Positions 33,123-41,555 of a stretch of 64,000 bases of DNA are shown here, one piece after another. The stretch covers positions 248,001 through 312,000 of the forward strand of contig NZ_CP015584.1 of assembly GCF_001941945.1 (NCBI RefSeq), given 5' to 3'. Position 1 is the stretch's first letter, and every line of letters starts with the position of its first letter. The translations under genes and the position numbers were made by a program. The stretch is from Roseomonas gilardii. GTDB lineage: Bacteria > Pseudomonadota > Alphaproteobacteria > Acetobacterales > Acetobacteraceae. The notes under the pieces were generated by a model. The model did no database searches. It saw nothing but the letters and a program-made list of their open reading frames with translations, and was not told the DNA's origin.

Positions 33123-34355
33123 ATGGACGTTGTTGCGCGCGCACCGATCGCGCTGATGCCGGAAACAATGACCCGCTTTCAGATTGGCATTGTCGCACTC
33201 TGCGTTGCGATCGCTGGTCTCGATGGCTTCGACGTCTTGGTGGCAGCCTTCACGGCCTCGGCCATCGCCAAGGAATGGGCGCTGAATCCTGCTACACTTG
33301 GCGTCCTGTTCGGTGCAGGTCTCGCGGGCATGGGATTTGGAGCACTCCTGATCGCGCCGCTGGGCGACAGGCTCGGCCGCCGCCCGACCGTGCTCCTCTG
33401 CCTTGGCATCCTGCTCGCTGGCATGCTGGCATCTGCCTTTGCTCGCGACATCGGAGAACTGGCCCTGCTGCGTTTCCTCACTGGATTGGGCATCGGAGGT
33501 GTTCTGGCCAACATCAATGTCGTCGTGGCCGAATACGCATCGGAGCGCCGGCGCGGGCTGTGCGTTGCCCTTATGTCGGTGGGCTATCCGATCGGGGCAA
33601 CGCTGGGAGGAATGGCGGCGGTTTATCTGATCCAGATCTGGGGGTGGCGTTCAGTCTATGCCTTCGGTGGTCTCGTGGCACTGATCCTGATCCCCCTGAC
33701 AATGCGGTTGCTACCGGAATCCTTGTCGTTCCTCCGGGCTCGACGCCCCGCCGATGCGCTGGAGAGGGTTAATCGCATCCTTGCGCGGCTCGGATGCGCG
33801 CCGATGGCGACATTGCCGGCTCTCCCTCTCTCCAGCGAGCAGTCCATGTCGCGCGATGTGTTGGCGATTTTCCGGAGCCCGATGCGGGCAGGCACCATCG
33901 TCAGCAGCTTCCTCTACTTCTCTGTCATGGCGACCTGCTACTTCCTGTTGAGCTGGACCCCGAAGCTCCTGACGGATCTCGGGCTGAGCGTGAGCGGCGG
34001 CATTTCCGGGTCCCTCCTGATGAACGTCGGTGGCACGGCGGGATGCATCCTGTACGGCTTCTACGCGGAACGCTTCGGTGTGCGGCGGCTGGCGGTGTGC
34101 TTCATGGTAGGTCTGAGTGTCATGACGCTCGTGTTCGGAGTGCTGCCAGCGGATGCGATGCTGCTTCTCGTGGCAGCCCTGGCACTCGGGTTCTTCCTGC
34201 ACACATCCATCACGGTGCTCTACGTGGTGGTGCCGACTGTATTTCCGCCGACCTTGCGAACAACTGGTACAGGCTTCTCGTGGACTTGCTCCGGTTTAAT
34301 GGAGAGGTGTTGGATCAGCTGGCGGCCATCTTCTCGAACTGGGCCGGGCTTGTGA
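33123..34355 (+). pseudogene. Truncated aromatic-acid:H+ symporter (MFS, AAHS family)
   Basis: The first 386 residues match an AAHS-type MFS transporter: IAGLDGFDVLVAAFTASAIA in helix 1, APLGDRLGRRP in the loop 2-3 signature, and LPESLSFLRARRPADA mid-protein. At base 34281 the IS3-family element begins, and the frame runs 24 codons into it (WTCSGLMERC...) before stopping. The last one or two helices are therefore lost. GGGAGG lies 5 bases before the ATG. It probably once imported the aromatic substrate of the VanAB-like enzyme; activity now is doubtful. Confidence 0.85.
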
Positions 34356-35199
34356 AGTCGAGCGCGGAGTGGCGCCGGACAGGGTTGTAGAAACCATCGA
34401 TGTAGCGGCCGATAGCCTGCTCGGCATCCTGGCGTGTTTCGAACATGGTGCGCCAGACGAGTTCCGACTTCAGTGTCTTGAAGAACGTCTCAACCATGGC
34501 GTTATCGTAGCAATTTCCCTTGCTCGACATCGAGATCAGGATGCCGTGCTTTCGGAGTTCGGCCTGGTAGTCGGCGGAGCAATATTGGCTGCCGCGGTCC
34601 GCGTGATGGATCAGCCCTGGCGTCGGGCGGCGCATGATGAGGGCCTTGCGGAGGGCGGTCAGGGCCAGCTCCCGATGCAGCCGATCCGCCATGGCCCAGC
34701 CGACGGCGCGGCGCGCGAACAGGTCGATGACCACGGCCAGATACAGCCAGCCTTCGCAGGTCCAGATATAGGAGATGTCGCTGCCCCATTTCTGGTTGGG
34801 ACCCTCCGCCGAGAAGTCCTGGTCCAGCAGGTTGGGCGCGACCGGCCAGGCATGATGGCTGTCGGTGGTCCGCTTGAACCGCCGCTTCTGCCGGGCGCGG
34901 AGGCCGTTCTCCCGCATCAGGCGGGCCGTCCGGCGGCGCCCGACAGCCAAGCCGCTGTCCTGCAGTTCCCGCGTCATCCGCGGGCTGCCGTAGGTGCCGT
35001 TGGACAGCGTAAACGCCGAACGGACATGGGCCAGCAGCACCATGTCCTCGTGCTGGCGGCGGCAGGCCGGGCGGCCCCTCCAGGCAAAGTAGCCGCTCTG
35101 GCTGACGCCAAGAACGGAGCAGAGACGGTGCACGGGGAACTCCTCTTTCGCCGCATCGATGAGCGCGAACCTCACCGACTTCCCTCCCGAGCGAAAAAA
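34315..35199 (-). CDS. IS3-family transposase OrfB (DDE integrase domain)
   Basis: Catalytic half of the transposase, reached from orfA by -1 frameshifting; the frame is shown from the slip site. HTH_21 region (FPVHRLCSVLGVSQSGYFAW) then an rve integrase core. The DDE residues are D in WGSDISYIWT, D in HHADRGSQY and E in NAMVETFFKTLK. The C-terminus RRHSALDFTSPAQFE is typical. No stop or frameshift interrupts it, so the element may still be active. Confidence 0.9.
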   Translation of the reverse strand, partial: FFRSGGKSVRFALIDAAKEEFPVHRLCSVLGVSQSGYFAWRGRPACRRQHEDMVLLAHVRSAFTLSNGTYGSPRMTRELQDSGLAVGRRRTARLMRENGLRARQKRRFKRTTDSHHAWPVAPNLLDQDFSAEGPNQKWGSDISYIWTCEGWLYLAVVIDLFARRAVGWAMADRLHRELALTALRKALIMRRPTPGLIHHADRGSQYCSADYQAELRKHGILISMSSKGNCYDNAMVETFFKTLKSELVWRTMFETRQDAEQAIGRYIDGFYNPVRRHSALDFTSPAQFEKMAAS

Positions 35200-35465
35200 G
35201 CCGTGGCTCGCTTGAGGATGTCCCGCTCCTGGCGAAGGATCTCGTTCTCCCGCCGCAGCCGCTTCAACTCGGCCGCGACGTCCTCCTGACCCGAGCGGTC
35301 CGGCGCATCGATCTGCCGGTCCCGGCTCCGGCTGATCCACCGCACCAGCGTCGACAAACCAATCCCAAGATCCTCGGCGATCTCACGCTGGCTCCTCCCG
35401 CTCGTCCGGACCAGCCGGACTGCCTCGTCCTCAAATTCCTTCGTGAACCGTCTCGGCTGCGTCAT
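35172..35465 (-). CDS. IS3-family transposase OrfA (HTH)
   Basis: 97-residue DNA-binding half: RRFTKEFEDEAVRLVRTSGR, then SQREIAEDLGIGLSTLVRWI as the HTH and a leucine-zipper-like coil ELKRLRRENEILRQERDILK. It overlaps OrfB and ends shortly after the slippery sequence, giving an OrfAB fusion on frameshifting. Confidence 0.9.
   Translation of the reverse strand: MTQPRRFTKEFEDEAVRLVRTSGRSQREIAEDLGIGLSTLVRWISRSRDRQIDAPDRSGQEDVAAELKRLRRENEILRQERDILKRATAFFAREGSR
35193..35199 (-). other. Programmed -1 frameshift heptamer T TTT TTC
   Basis: On the minus strand the orfA codons GCT TTT TTC contain T TTT TTC in the X XXY YYZ register. A -1 slip gives TTT TTT and enters the orfB frame exactly (GGC TTT TTT CGC). 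The orfA stop lies about 20 bases downstream. Confidence 0.8.
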
Positions 35466-35516
35466 GGAGTTCCTCTTGCCTCATCAGGAACCCTCCACTT
35501 TTTCGAAGCAAGTCCA

Positions 35517-35985
35517 TCTGCGCCTGCAGCCGCATCACTGGAGTGCGGCCTATGCCTGTCTCGGCGAGCGCAACCGCGAAGCGGGTCTGCGAATCTGTCC
35601 CGTCGCCACCCTGGGCGGCGGCGATGCGGCGAAGCAGATGAACGTGGAGTTCCGCGCCACCGATGCCACGGCCAACGCCTATCTGGCGCTGGCTGGCCTG
35701 ATCACCGCCGGCCTCGCTGGCTTGGCGGAAGAATTGCCGCAGCCAGCGCTGGTCAATGCCGATCCGTCGGAACTGTCCCCCGAGACCCTTGCGGAACGAG
35801 GCGTGCGCCGCCTTCCGGGAGACCTGCCAGCGGCGCTGGAGGCGTTCCAGGCGGATCCGGTCCTCATGGGCTGGGTCCCACCGCTGCTGGCGGGCTGCCT
35901 GCTCTCGGTGAAGCGCAAGGAGATGTCACTGGTGCACGGGCTTGACCCAGCCGCGCTCTGCGAACGCTACCGGGCGGTGTACTGA
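35517..35985 (+). pseudogene. 5'-truncated glutamine synthetase (C-terminal third)
   Basis: Immediately after the IS end the sequence encodes the C-terminal part of a GlnA-like ligase: LRLQPHHWSAAYACLGERNR, then MNVEFRATDATANAYLALAG and SVKRKEMSLVHGLDPAALCE. About 155 residues remain of roughly 450; the N-terminal beta-grasp and most of the ATP site are missing. The subfamily resembles FluG/gamma-glutamylamide-type synthetases. It ends in TGATG, overlapping the next gene, so it was the upstream member of that operon. Confidence 0.85.
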
Positions 35986-36746
35986 TGCCCTTGCTTCAGC
36001 CCGGGGAGCCACCGGCCTTCACCGTGGAGAATCCCAGCGGCCGCTTTCCATGCCTGCTGCTCTGCGAGCATGCCAGCCGCCGGATCCCGCAGGCGCTGGG
36101 CGATCTCGGCCTGCCCGCCGGCGAGATCGAACGGCATATCGGCTGGGATATCGGCGCGCTCGTCATGGCGCGCCGGCTGTCGCGACTGCTGGATGCGGCA
36201 CTCTTCTCCACGGGATATTCCCGCCTGGTCATAGACTGCAATCGGCCGCTCGAAGCGCCCTCCTCCATCCCCGAGCGCAGCGAAGATACGGTCATCCCCG
36301 GCAATCTCGGCCTTTCCCCGGCCGATCGGGCCGCGCGGCGGGACGAACTCTTCCTGCCTTTCCACAACGCGGTCGCGCTGCATCTGGATACGCATGGGGA
36401 ACGGCGCTGCGTCATGGGCGTCCATAGCTTCACACCACACTACCGGGGTGAGACGCGGCCCTGGGAGGCGGGGTTCCTTTATGCCAGTGCCCGTCGGCTC
36501 GCGGCGCCCCTCATGGACGGGCTTCACGCCCAGGGTTTCGAGGTGGGCGACAACGAGCCCTACCGGATCGATCCGGCGGAGGATTACACGGTGCCCGTGC
36601 ACGGCGAGGCGCGTGGCCTGCCTGCCCTTCTGATCGAGATCCGGCAGGACCTGATCACGACGGAAGCCGATGCGAGGGCCTGGGCGGACCGGCTGGCGCC
36701 GCTGATGCGCGATGCGGTCGCCAATATCGGGGAGCACACACCATGA
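35985..36746 (+). CDS. N-formylglutamate amidohydrolase family protein
   Basis: 253-residue FGase-family amidohydrolase. Typical pieces are LLLCEHASRRIPQALGDLGL, HIGWDIGALVMARRLSRLLD, YSRLVIDCNRP and LHLDTHGERR; the acidic and histidine residues there bind the metal and substrate. It hydrolyses N-acyl amino acids such as N-formylglutamate to the free amino acid. It overlaps the glutamine synthetase remnant by one base and the M20 gene by 4 bp. Upstream promoter elements were probably lost with the IS event, so expression may now depend on the IS or read-through. Confidence 0.86.
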   Translation: MPLLQPGEPPAFTVENPSGRFPCLLLCEHASRRIPQALGDLGLPAGEIERHIGWDIGALVMARRLSRLLDAALFSTGYSRLVIDCNRPLEAPSSIPERSEDTVIPGNLGLSPADRAARRDELFLPFHNAVALHLDTHGERRCVMGVHSFTPHYRGETRPWEAGFLYASARRLAAPLMDGLHAQGFEVGDNEPYRIDPAEDYTVPVHGEARGLPALLIEIRQDLITTEADARAWADRLAPLMRDAVANIGEHTP

Positions 36747-38041
36747 CCCAGGAAGCAGCGGTGCGGGCCGCCGTGGCCGCGGATACGGACTGGATGCAGG
36801 CGTTCCTTGCGCAGCTGGTGCGGACGCCGAGCGTGAACCCGAAATTCGAGGCCGATCCGGCCCTGAACCGGGAGGCAGAGGTCCAGAACATTCTGGAGGA
36901 GGAGTTGCGGGCACTGGGCTTCGCCACCAGTCGGCAGGAGCCGCTCCCGGGGCGGCCGAACCTGATCGGCCTGTGGCCAGGCGGGCAGGCCAACAGCTTG
37001 GCCCTATGCGGCCATGTGGATGTCGTGCCGGTGGGCGATGCCTCGGTCTGGGTGCATGCGCCTTTCGGCGCCGAGGTCGCCGATGGCCGGATGTACGGGC
37101 GCGGCACAGTGGACATGAAGGCCGGGTTGGTCGCCTGCCTCGCCGCCTGCAGGGCCTTTCGCGCCCTGGAGATCCCGCTTTCGGGACGCCTGGAGTTCCA
37201 TGCGGTCGTAGATGAGGAGGCTGGTGGCTTCGGCGCCATGGCGGCAGCGGCGCGGGAGCCGCGCCCCTCGGCCGTGCTGGTGGCGGAAGGAAGTGGCAAC
37301 GCGGTCCGGCCCTGGGTCGGCGGCCTGGACTGGGTGCGGGTGACGGTCCGTGGCCGCAACGGGCATTCCTCGCGCCGCTTCGCCTCTATCTACCCGTCGG
37401 AGGCCGCGGCGGGCATTCCCGTGCGCAGCGTCAACGCGCTCGAACTCGGTGCGCGGGTGCTGGCTGCGGTGCAGGCGCTGGAGGTGCAATGGGGTCGGGA
37501 GAAGCGCTTCCCCTATCTGCCTGCTGGGATGAACACGATCTCGCCCGGCATGATGATCGCGGGCGTGGGCATGGGCGCCGACGGGTTGCCCAACGTACTG
37601 AATAACCCGGGCATCGTGCCGGACACCTGCGTACTGGATTTCGACCTGAAGTTCCTGCCGCATGAGGATCCGGTCACCATCCGGCGGGAATTCGAGGAAG
37701 CGCTCCTGCGGTTTGCCGCCACCGACCCCTGGTTGGCCGAACATCCGCCGCATGTGCAGTGGGATCTCTACGGCCTGCACTTCCCGCCCGTAAATACCCC
37801 GGTCGATCATCCGCTGGTCGAGGCGCTGGTGGAAAGCCGGAAAGCGGTAGGCCTGCCGGTGCAGCTGGAAGGCATGCTGGGGGTGACCGATGCCGCGCAT
37901 TACGCGGCGCGTGGCATTCCTGGCGTGGTGTACGGTCCTTTAGGCGCGAATGCGCATGGGCCGGACGAGTACGTGATTGTGGAAAGCGTCGTCGAGGCCG
38001 CGCAGGACATCGCCGCAACTATTCTTCGCTACTGCGGATGA
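36743..38041 (+). CDS. M20 family metallo-peptidase/deacylase (ArgE/DapE-like)
   Basis: 432-residue zinc hydrolase. Metal ligands sit in LALCGHVDVVPVG (His, Asp), YGRGTVDMKAGL (bridging Asp), VVDEEAGGFGA (catalytic and bridging Glu pair) and GANAHGPDEYV (His). The lid domain lies in the middle, with GRNGHSSRR. It removes acyl or aminoacyl groups, as do ArgE and DapE. With the amidohydrolase and glutamine synthetase remnant it suggests degradation of an N-acylated glutamate-like compound. Confidence 0.86.
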   Translation: MTQEAAVRAAVAADTDWMQAFLAQLVRTPSVNPKFEADPALNREAEVQNILEEELRALGFATSRQEPLPGRPNLIGLWPGGQANSLALCGHVDVVPVGDASVWVHAPFGAEVADGRMYGRGTVDMKAGLVACLAACRAFRALEIPLSGRLEFHAVVDEEAGGFGAMAAAAREPRPSAVLVAEGSGNAVRPWVGGLDWVRVTVRGRNGHSSRRFASIYPSEAAAGIPVRSVNALELGARVLAAVQALEVQWGREKRFPYLPAGMNTISPGMMIAGVGMGADGLPNVLNNPGIVPDTCVLDFDLKFLPHEDPVTIRREFEEALLRFAATDPWLAEHPPHVQWDLYGLHFPPVNTPVDHPLVEALVESRKAVGLPVQLEGMLGVTDAAHYAARGIPGVVYGPLGANAHGPDEYVIVESVVEAAQDIAATILRYCG

Positions 38042-38415
38042 GGTGAGAACGACTGTCCCGGTATCACCAAATTCAGCATTGTCAACTCAGTGAAGCCGAT
38101 GCTGGGTTTGCATGGCATTGGAGTGGAGTTACCGGGACTGGAGAGGGGGCCAGAGAGAAGCCGCGTGCGGGAGCCAAGTGCGGAGTGTAAGCACTTGGCA
38201 TTGTAGAAGCTCTCGATGAAGGAGGACACAGCCATGCAGGCTCGGTCCTGCGAGGCGAACGACCGACAGCCCTCTACGCGGTCGGTCTGGGCAACCCAGT
38301 TCCAGATCGCCTGCACCGAGGGTTCGAACTTGTCTGCTCGGGGCAGACACGACACGATGCAGCGCAAGCCAGGAATGCCCGCGCTCGAACGGGGACAGGG
38401 AGTAGAGATCACACC
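38042..38415. other. Gene-free stretch with transposase scraps
   Basis: No intact gene. The minus strand holds decayed IS3-like pieces (see the entry at 38173-38331). The last 80 bp are leader to the acid phosphatase gene. Confidence 0.6.
38173..38331 (-). pseudogene. IS3-like transposase remnants
   Basis: Two short fragments in one minus frame: SVQAIWNWVAQTDRVEG, resembling the HTH of IS3-family OrfA, and a few codons later SSFIESFYNAKCLHSALGSR, the tail of OrfB (compare IERFYNPRRRHSALG). Nearly the entire catalytic core between them is missing, so an internal deletion has occurred. It differs from the intact IS at 34281. Confidence 0.6.
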
Positions 38416-39801
38416 ATGCAAGCTGAGACCAAGATTGCACTCGCCATCGCTTTTGCACTGGCGTCCTCGCCGGGCATGGCCCAGACGCCCGTCAACCTGG
38501 AGGCACTAAAGGGCCTCGCGCCGGTTGCCACCATGACGAAGACTCATGCCGGCCGTGCGGCCCTATCGTCCAACCTGGCGATGACGGGGGCGATCCAGAC
38601 CGGTAGCCTGCCCCAGACCACGCAGCTGCCCTTCCATAGCCAGCAGCAGCAGGCGCTGCGCGACGCCTTCATCACCGACGGCAACCTGGCGCAGCTCGCC
38701 GAGGGGTTGGGCACCACGCTGGGCGCAGCATACCAGGCGCGGGCACACTACGTCGACCGCAACCACTTCACCAGCATCTCGCCTGCCATCGCCAATCTGA
38801 TTGCCTACACCAATGCCACCACCGGGCAGGATTCCAACTCGGGCAAGTACTTCTTCGCCAACCTCACCACCGACGGCAAAACGCCAGCGTCGGCAGAGGC
38901 AGCGGAGATGCTGAAGGCCCGCGGCGGTCTGTCCGACCCGTTCGGCACCAGCTATAGCCGGCCGGGTGGCTCGCCGGGTTCGAACGCATTCGGCAACTCC
39001 CGTCCGTTCCAGACGGAGCCGGTGGTGCTGCCCATCATCGGGCCGGACTATTTCAACGCCCCGTCCGATAACGTGGTGTACAACCGCGGGCCGACCATGA
39101 ACCTGGTGGACAGCCCGTCCTATCCCAGTGGGCACACGACCTACGGCTACATGGGCTCGCTGGTGCTGGCTGTGCTGGTGCCGCAGCGCTACCAGCAGAT
39201 GATCGCGCGCGGGGCGGAGTACGGCAACGACCGCATCCTGATGGGCGCGCACTATACGATGGACGTGCTCGGTGGCCGCACTCTTGCCCTCTACGACTTG
39301 GCACATCTGCTGGCCAACGACCCGAAATACGTCAATCGCCCCCTGCTGAGTGACCCTGCGCCCCAGGGGGCGGTGTCGCCACCTTCCAACACCATTGCCG
39401 ACTACCGGGCCGCCATCACGAGCGCGCGCGACGAGCTGACGGTCGTGCTGGAAGCCGCCTGTGGCAAGAAGGTGGATGCCTGCGCTCAGGAGGATACCGG
39501 CCGCTTCAGCGACCCAGCCCTCAATGCCGCTGCCTACACCGCGACCCAGACTTATGGCCTGCCGGTCGTGTACCCGGAAACGGCTGGCAAGATCGAGGAC
39601 GTGGGCAAGGTGGCGCCGGAGGCCGGATACCTGCTTACCGTCGCCTTCCCCTATCTGTCGCTGGACCAAGCCAACCAGATCCTGACGGAAACCGAAGGTC
39701 CGGGCGGTGGCTTCCTGGACGATGGCTCCGGGTTCGGCGTGTACTCCCGCCTCAACCTGTATGCGGCGGCCGGCCGCGCAGCGGCAATGGCGCCGAAGTA
39801 G
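38416..39801 (+). CDS. Secreted class A acid phosphatase (PAP2 superfamily)
   Basis: 461-residue protein with signal peptide (TKIALAIAFALASSPGMAQ). The vanadium-haloperoxidase/PAP2 motif is split as usual: SYPSGHTTYGYMGSLV with PSGH at 237-240, and EYGNDRILMGAHYTMDVLGG with Arg273 and the phosphate-transfer His279. The N-terminal HFTSISPAIANLI belongs to the same family. It is longer than PhoN-type enzymes (about 250), with extra N- and C-terminal segments. Periplasmic release of phosphate from organic esters is likely. It stands alone between transposase remnants, hinting at transfer as a cargo gene. Confidence 0.85.
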   Translation: MQAETKIALAIAFALASSPGMAQTPVNLEALKGLAPVATMTKTHAGRAALSSNLAMTGAIQTGSLPQTTQLPFHSQQQQALRDAFITDGNLAQLAEGLGTTLGAAYQARAHYVDRNHFTSISPAIANLIAYTNATTGQDSNSGKYFFANLTTDGKTPASAEAAEMLKARGGLSDPFGTSYSRPGGSPGSNAFGNSRPFQTEPVVLPIIGPDYFNAPSDNVVYNRGPTMNLVDSPSYPSGHTTYGYMGSLVLAVLVPQRYQQMIARGAEYGNDRILMGAHYTMDVLGGRTLALYDLAHLLANDPKYVNRPLLSDPAPQGAVSPPSNTIADYRAAITSARDELTVVLEAACGKKVDACAQEDTGRFSDPALNAAAYTATQTYGLPVVYPETAGKIEDVGKVAPEAGYLLTVAFPYLSLDQANQILTETEGPGGGFLDDGSGFGVYSRLNLYAAAGRAAAMAPK

Positions 39802-39814
39802 TCGGCTGTGAACA

Positions 39815-39846
39815 AACCGATCAGCCTGAAGCGACGCTGATCGGTT
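39815..39846 (+). terminator. Hairpin downstream of the phosphatase gene
   Basis: Perfect 11-bp stem AACCGATCAGC/GCTGATCGGTT with a 10-base loop, beginning 13 bp past the stop. No T-run follows, so intrinsic termination is uncertain. Confidence 0.45.
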
Positions 39847-40713
39847 AGCGTTCTGCTGGGTCGGGGCGCCGGAGCAGGATGTCCAGCCGAGCGACCAAGA
39901 AAGCCCTGAGGTGGGATCTCGGTCGGGAATGACGATCTCGGCCGATGTCCGGCTCTATAGCGTCTCCCCCGTCGCTTCGCTGAATCAGGCCCGGCGTCCG
40001 CCCGTTCGAGAATCTGCTCGATGGCCAGGGACCGGCATCCCGTCGGGAGCACGGGCCTAGGCAAGGCACTGATCCTCGACCTGCCGGAAGCGCAGTGGGA
40101 GGAGTTCGTCAGCCGTGGCCGCGCAGGCCCGGTGCGCGTCGGCGGCAAGGCGCGGCTGGAGCACATGCGGCTCTATGCAGCACGAGCGGGGAGCTTCCGA
40201 CCCTGGGGAGAACGAGCTGGAGATGTTTCTGTGTCGCCGCCCCACAGCCGCTCCACGGGCCGGAGAGCAAATTCCGCCAGCGTGAAGGCCAGCCACCCAG
40301 CCAGCGCCGTGATACCGATGGCGAGCAGCCTGCGTATTCCGACGGATGCCAGCCGGTGATTCCGAGGCAAGCCACCGCCCTCCAGAGATAGTGCAGCACG
40401 CCATTGATGCGCAGAAACACCTTATCGAGGTGCCAAGTGGCGCCCGGCTTCGGACGGCGATGTCCCGTTCCGCCAGGATCAGTTCCACATCATGCAGGCG
40501 CAGGCTGAACACGTGATAAAGCCAGACCGTATGGCTGATGATCTCCGCCGGGAAGCGGTATCCAGGATAGGTGGCGGGGTCTGACGTCATCTCGTCAGGC
40601 TGACCCGGCTCGACCGTCCCGACTACCGCCCAGCAACTTGCCAACGCCGATCCCGGAGATCGGCCTGGCTTGACCTTGGTGCCGCCCGCGCGCCTGCGGT
40701 CCCCGGTCCAACC
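39847..40713. other. Gene-free region with decayed mobile DNA
   Basis: About 870 bp without an intact gene. It includes an IS6-type transposase remnant (40370-40590) and, on the same strand, a 65-codon fragment (40173-40370) with one hydrophobic helix (LLAIGITALAGWLAFTLAEF) resembling the tail of an acyltransferase-3 membrane protein. The first 170 bp show nothing recognisable. Confidence 0.55.
40370..40590 (-). pseudogene. IS6-family transposase remnant
   Basis: The N-terminal part reads YPGYRFPAEIISHTVWLYHV and LRLHDVELILAERDIAV. After a deletion and frame change the next recognisable part is PKPGATWHLDKVFLRINGVL then HYLWRAV, the start of the IS6 catalytic domain with its first Asp. The rest is gone. 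The join removes about 30 codons found in intact IS6 transposases. Confidence 0.75.
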
Positions 40714-41457
40714 CTATCGGTTCACGCTGACCTGATACTGGAACGCATCGGCTCGGTAGTAGAGCTGCTCCGCATCGATCGGCGTGCCGCCCGCATCATG
40801 TGTCAGGCGCTCGATCCGCAGGAGGGGCGCTCCTTCCGTCACTTCTAGCAGGGTGGTGAGGGGCGGGGCCGCCGCGATGGCACCGATGACGAGATCGGCC
40901 CGGCCCAGCCGCACGGCGAGATCCCCCTCCAGCATCGCGAAGACATCGCGGCTTTCCAGATCCATGTCGGCGAGCCGCTGGCCGAGAGCCGAGGGGAGCC
41001 AGGTGTCTTCCACCGAGAGGGGCGCCTCATCGAGCAGCCGCAGGCGACGGATGGCCGTCACCGGAGTGCCCTCCGGCAGATGCAGCCGCTCGGCAGCATA
41101 GGCCGTCGCCGGCTCCTCCCGCACATGGAGGACGCGGTTGCGGATGCTCCTCCCCGTCGCGGCCATGGCCTCGGCCAGCCCCTGCAACGCATGGAGCGGC
41201 TGCACCGCGCGCGGGCGCGCGACGAACCAGCCCTTGCCAGGCACCGCAAAGGCCAGGCCTTCCCGCGCCAGCTCCCCGACGGCCCGCCGGACCGTGATGC
41301 GAGACACGGAAAAGCGCGACTGCAGGGCTGCCTCGGAGGGCAGTTGGTCGAAGGTCTTCAGCCGGCCGGCGGCGATATCCGACCGCAGCGTATCCCGGAT
41401 CACGTCATAGAGCGGCCGGGGGTAGGCCGTATCGCCGCCTGCTCCTTCTGTCGTCAC
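40714..41457 (-). CDS. GntR-family (HutC/UTRA) transcriptional regulator
   Basis: 247-residue regulator: winged HTH at about residues 15-80 (PSEAALQSRFSVSRITVRRA, VGELAREGL), then a UTRA ligand-binding domain (LHLPEGTPVTAIRRLRLLDE; LTHDAGGTPIDAEQLYYRAD). Divergent from the NitT/TauT transporter-amidohydrolase operon with 83 bp between starts; it probably represses that operon until the transported substrate or its product binds. Confidence 0.88.
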   Translation of the reverse strand: MTTEGAGGDTAYPRPLYDVIRDTLRSDIAAGRLKTFDQLPSEAALQSRFSVSRITVRRAVGELAREGLAFAVPGKGWFVARPRAVQPLHALQGLAEAMAATGRSIRNRVLHVREEPATAYAAERLHLPEGTPVTAIRRLRLLDEAPLSVEDTWLPSALGQRLADMDLESRDVFAMLEGDLAVRLGRADLVIGAIAAAPPLTTLLEVTEGAPLLRIERLTHDAGGTPIDAEQLYYRADAFQYQVSVNR

Positions 41458-41530
41458 ATGGCTGCCTTTCTATGCAGGTCAGTTCGTCCGAGGGATCTTT
41501 TTGCCCATCTCTTACAGGATTTCCTCTGTT

Positions 41531-41555
41531 ATGACGAGATATGACTAGTTATGAC
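41531..41555. promoter_or_regulatory. Three ATGAC boxes at 10-bp period
   Basis: ATGAC begins at 41531, 41541 and 41551, one helical turn apart, with a near-palindrome ATGACTAGTTAT (41541-41552) in the middle. They lie in the GntR/permease intergenic region and run over the annotated permease start, making a plausible operator for the GntR regulator. Confidence 0.5.

Larger units (their letters stand above)
34281..35516 (-). mobile_element. IS3-family insertion sequence, intact, 1236 bp
   Basis: Bounded by imperfect terminal inverted repeats: left TGGACTTGCTCCGGTTTAAT and right, read inward, TGGACTTGCTTCGAAAAAGT. It contains orfA and orfB overlapping on the minus strand with a -1 frameshift signal. 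Bases flanking the two ends (CTCG left, TCTG right) show no target-site duplication. Left flank is a cut MFS gene and right flank a cut glutamine synthetase, so the element marks a rearrangement or deletion rather than a simple insertion. Confidence 0.9.

Noticed and set aside
34281-35516. Simple transposition into a single gene
   Set aside because: Flanking genes belong to different families (MFS transporter and glutamine synthetase) and no target-site duplication is present.
39815-39846. Attachment site or IS end
   Set aside because: The perfect inverted repeat is not repeated elsewhere in the window and lies directly after a stop codon; better read as a transcript-end hairpin.
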